A DNA stretch of 35,463 nt from Streptosporangium minutum (GTDB lineage: Bacteria > Actinomycetota > Actinomycetes > Streptosporangiales > Streptosporangiaceae), in assembly GCF_002149035.1 (NCBI RefSeq), contig NZ_NGFP01000070.1:1-35463 (forward strand), read 5' to 3'. Every line of letters starts with the position of its first letter. The stretch's first letter is position 1. The position numbers were made by a program, and so were the translations under genes. This document shows, piece by piece, positions 33,376-35,463 of the stretch. The notes under the pieces were generated by a model that did no database searches, had not been told where the DNA came from, and worked only from the letters and a program-made list of their open reading frames with translations.

Positions 33376-34989
33376 TCAGCCGTGGCCGGCGTCGTGGGGC
33401 ATGACGGGCCTGCCGGGGAGCCCGCCCGGCTCGGTGACGACGAACTGGCCCATCATGCCCAGGTCCTCGTGGAAGAGGAGATGGCAGTGGAACATGTAAG
33501 GGGTGTCCGGATCCGCGTGGCCGCCGAAACGGACGGCGATGCGCACCGGCTTCTCCCGCGGGGTGTAGATCGTGTCCTTCCAGCCGCCCAGCTCCGGAGG
33601 CGGGGCGGCGCCGTTCACCGACAGGACCTGGAACTGGGTGCCGTGCACGTGGAAGTTATGGGGGAGGACGTCGAGGTTGGTGACCTCCCAGATCTCGGTG
33701 GTGTCCCTGCCGACCCCGAAGTCGATCCGGCCCATGTCCATCGCCCTGCCGTTGATCTCGAAACCGGACAGCTCGAATCCGCGGTCGACCCGGCCGCCCG
33801 CCGAGCCGAGCCCGGGGGCTTCCGCGAGGGTGCCGGGCAGGGCGGGGGACGGCGTCAGGCCGCCGGCGGCACGCAGTTCGAGAACGTCCATCGTGTCGTC
33901 GCCGCCGGTGACACGGGAGGTCCAGAAGTCGGCGCCGAGGTCGGGCGGGTAACTCCGCAGCACCACCCGCTCGTCCGGCCGCATGGTCACCACGATCTCG
34001 GCGCGCTCTCCGGGGGAGAGCCGGACCCGGTCGGTGAGGTGCGGCGCGGGCAGCAGGCCGCCGTCGGTGCCGATGAGCGCGAACGACCGCCCGTCGGAGA
34101 GGCCGAACGCGTAGGTGCGCGCGTTGGAGGCGTTGAGCAGCCGCAGCCGCGTCCGCTCGGCGGTGACGTCGTGGTACGGCGCGACCGTGCCGTTGACCAG
34201 GAGGGTGTCGCCGAGGATGCCGACACCGCCGATCAGCGGGGTGCTCTCGTCGAAGCGGTTGTCGTCGCCGAAGTTCTTGTCCTGCACGATGACCGGGACG
34301 TCGTCGACCCCGTACCGGCCGGGCAGGTCCGGCGACCCGGCCGCGGGATCGTCGACGATGAACAGTCCGGCCATGCCGCGGTAGACCTGCCGCCCGGTCC
34401 GGCCGTGCGGGTGGGGGTGGTACCAGAGCGTGGCGGCGGGCTGGTCGAGCCTCCAGGTCGGAGACCAGGTCGCGCCGGGGCGGATCGGCTGGTGCGGTCC
34501 GCCGTCCATCACGGCGGGCAGATGCATGCCGTGCCAGTGCACGGTGGTCGCCTCGGCCAGCTCGTTGCGCACGTTGACCACGACCGTCTCCCCCCGGGCG
34601 GCGCGCAGCGTCGGCCCGAGGTGGCCGTCGTCGAACCCCCACGTCGGCGTCGGCCGGCCGGGCCTCAGCCGCCGGTTCCCGGTGCCGGCGCGCAGCTCGA
34701 ACACCCGGCGTCCGGACCCGTCGCGGCGGCCGGTGGCCAGTGGCGGGATGGCCAGGCGGTTGACGAACCGGACCCGGCCGGCGGTGTCGACGTCGGCGGT
34801 GGCCCACAGCCACGCCGCCCCGCCCGCGCTGATCGCGGCCACCGCCGGCACCCCGATCAGCCCGGCCCTGAGCAGGCGCCGCCTGGTGAGTCCCTGTCGC
34901 GGCGTGGCCCCGGCGGGCGGCGCGGCGGGGGACGGTCCCGCCGGCTCCCCCGGACCCTCAGACGGCTCGGTCAATGTTCTCGTCCCCAT
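33376..34989 (-). CDS. Tat-exported multicopper oxidase
   Basis: Extracytoplasmic laccase/CueO-like oxidase of 537 aa that oxidises phenols or metal ions and reduces O2 to water. A twin-arginine signal LTRRRLLRAG (34-43) precedes a hydrophobic segment to 63. All four copper motifs are present: HWHG 151-154, HPHPH 191-195, HNFHVHG 444-450 and HCHLLFHEDLGM 501-512, with T1 ligands C502 and H507 and axial M512. Cupredoxin domains 1 and 2 lie before 380 and the third at 400-520. There is no Met-rich insert as in CueO. ATG 34989 starts just upstream of the Tat region; longer frames to 35154 have no family support. Shine-Dalgarno is weak. The gap 34990-35162 shows no gene. Confidence 0.92.
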   Translation of the reverse strand: MGTRTLTEPSEGPGEPAGPSPAAPPAGATPRQGLTRRRLLRAGLIGVPAVAAISAGGAAWLWATADVDTAGRVRFVNRLAIPPLATGRRDGSGRRVFELRAGTGNRRLRPGRPTPTWGFDDGHLGPTLRAARGETVVVNVRNELAEATTVHWHGMHLPAVMDGGPHQPIRPGATWSPTWRLDQPAATLWYHPHPHGRTGRQVYRGMAGLFIVDDPAAGSPDLPGRYGVDDVPVIVQDKNFGDDNRFDESTPLIGGVGILGDTLLVNGTVAPYHDVTAERTRLRLLNASNARTYAFGLSDGRSFALIGTDGGLLPAPHLTDRVRLSPGERAEIVVTMRPDERVVLRSYPPDLGADFWTSRVTGGDDTMDVLELRAAGGLTPSPALPGTLAEAPGLGSAGGRVDRGFELSGFEINGRAMDMGRIDFGVGRDTTEIWEVTNLDVLPHNFHVHGTQFQVLSVNGAAPPPELGGWKDTIYTPREKPVRIAVRFGGHADPDTPYMFHCHLLFHEDLGMMGQFVVTEPGGLPGRPVMPHDAGHG

Positions 34990-35162
34990 CGGGCCCGTTG
35001 GCGGGACGGCTGCCACCAGCCGCCGTCGGTGATGTCGTCGCAGATCGGTGGCCTCCCCGGAGGCGTGATCTGCCGGCCCGGCCCCGGTGCGCGGGTGCGC
35101 GCGGGACCGGACCCCTCCCACCGGCCCGGACCCCGTACGGCGGTGCCCGGACACGGCGGAAC

Positions 35163-35194
35163 CCGTGCCGCCCCCCGAACGGGAGGCGGCACGG
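35163..35194 (-). terminator. Terminator of the FAD monooxygenase gene
   Basis: 10-bp perfect stem (35163-35172 with 35185-35194), 12-nt loop. It begins 2 nt after the minus-strand stop codon. Confidence 0.75.
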
Positions 35195-35196
35195 CC

Positions 35197-35463
35197 CTAA
35201 CTCCGGTTGCCCGCCGCGCGTGAGGCGTCCGCCGTGACCGGAGCCTGCCAGTCGATCCGGTAACGCTGCTCGGCGCCCAGCGTCTTCTCCGGATTGAGGA
35301 AGGTCTTCATCGCCAGCGGCATCATCAGCCCCATCATCGCGATGGCCACCGGCCCCAGCGCCTTGCTGTTGTTGGTCTTGGACGCCCGCCAGGCCACCTT
35401 CTCCACCCGCTCCCGGCGCAGCCCCTCATAGGCGGCGAACGCGCTCGCCACATCGGGCAGGTC
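35197..35463 (-). CDS. FAD-dependent monooxygenase, C-terminal fragment (runs off the window)
   Basis: The last 88 codons of a gene that continues beyond the right edge. VASAFAAYEGLRRERVEKVA, then WRASKTNNSKALGPVAIA, is the C-terminal helix pair of PHBH-type aromatic-ring hydroxylases and TetX-like flavin monooxygenases (xxLxxYExxRxxRVxxVxxxSxxxN). It is followed by a hydrophobic MMGLMMPLAMKTFL and RYRIDW end. The FAD and NAD(P)H-binding parts are outside the window, so substrate and completeness cannot be judged. The GTG at 35451 is internal, not the start. It lies upstream of and on the same strand as the multicopper oxidase gene, but a terminator stands between them. Confidence 0.8.
   Translation of the reverse strand, partial: DLPDVASAFAAYEGLRRERVEKVAWRASKTNNSKALGPVAIAMMGLMMPLAMKTFLNPEKTLGAEQRYRIDWQAPVTADASRAAGNRS

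Noticed and set aside
33226-35223. 665-codon plus-strand frame opposite the multicopper oxidase
   Set aside because: The copper motifs and Tat signal prove the minus-strand gene. Only the first 19 or so codons after 33265 have meaning, as an IS481-type remnant.

Overview
The window reads as chromosomal DNA of a high-GC Gram-positive actinomycete. The composition is about 70% GC with strong G/C third-position bias. GTG and TTG starts are common and several starts look leaderless. F420-type (LLM) oxidoreductase, Spo0M, a large LuxR-type AAA regulator, snapalysin and streptogrisin-like proteases all fit. The mix suggests Streptosporangiaceae or a close relative, but no rRNA or housekeeping marker is present to fix the genus. 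The neighbourhood looks like chromosome-arm or accessory DNA: mostly single-gene units, each closed by a strong GC hairpin, with several decayed gene fragments between them.

Layout. 1-860: secreted N-acetylmuramoyl-L-alanine amidase cut by the window edge, with a 40-bp tandem duplication at base 1. 947-2855: divergent TetR regulator / amidohydrolase pair sharing an operator-like inverted repeat. 3142-6621 (-): very large secreted NAGPA-type phosphodiester glycosidase fused to a metallophosphoesterase. 6901-8511: MurJ-like flippase, alone. 9021-11204: secreted M4 metalloprotease. 11606-14488: a possible regulator remnant, a DoxX membrane protein under a doubled palindromic operator, then an ABC-F protein preceded by a 14-codon leader peptide and alternative hairpins. 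14875-17610: membrane protein of unknown role, an unknown protein with a Phd-like N-terminus, a frameshifted gene remnant, and a HIT protein. 17888-19240: trypsin-like protease bracketed by two copies of a 73-bp hairpin repeat. 19374-25963: phosphotransferase, LuxR/AAA regulator, FAD oxidase, F420 oxidoreductase. 25992-29666: zinc-knuckle-like miniprotein, Spo0M, streptogrisin-like protease, snapalysin. 29812-30500 (-): GNAT acetyltransferase fused by a 4-bp overlap to the 3' stump of an FAD amine-oxidase gene. 30774-33139: DHA2 drug exporter plus NmrA-type oxidoreductase. 33209-33321: IS481-type transposase stump inside a large hairpin. 33376-35463 (-): Tat-exported multicopper oxidase and the end of an FAD monooxygenase.

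How the genes work together. The dominant theme is export: an amidase, an M4 protease, two S1 proteases, an M7 protease, the glycosidase/phosphoesterase and a Tat multicopper oxidase all act outside the membrane on peptidoglycan, wall polymers or protein. The second theme is drug or redox response: ABC-F with an attenuator-like leader, APH-type kinase, DHA2 exporter with NmrA-type oxidoreductase, TetR/amidohydrolase. I see no prophage, CRISPR array, biosynthetic megasynthase, tRNA or rRNA. No clearly new multi-gene system is visible. The best leads for something undescribed are the attenuator-like leader of the ABC-F gene, the NAGPA-phosphoesterase fusion with an altered metal-site motif, the duplicated hairpin repeat, and the regulator-less doubled operators.
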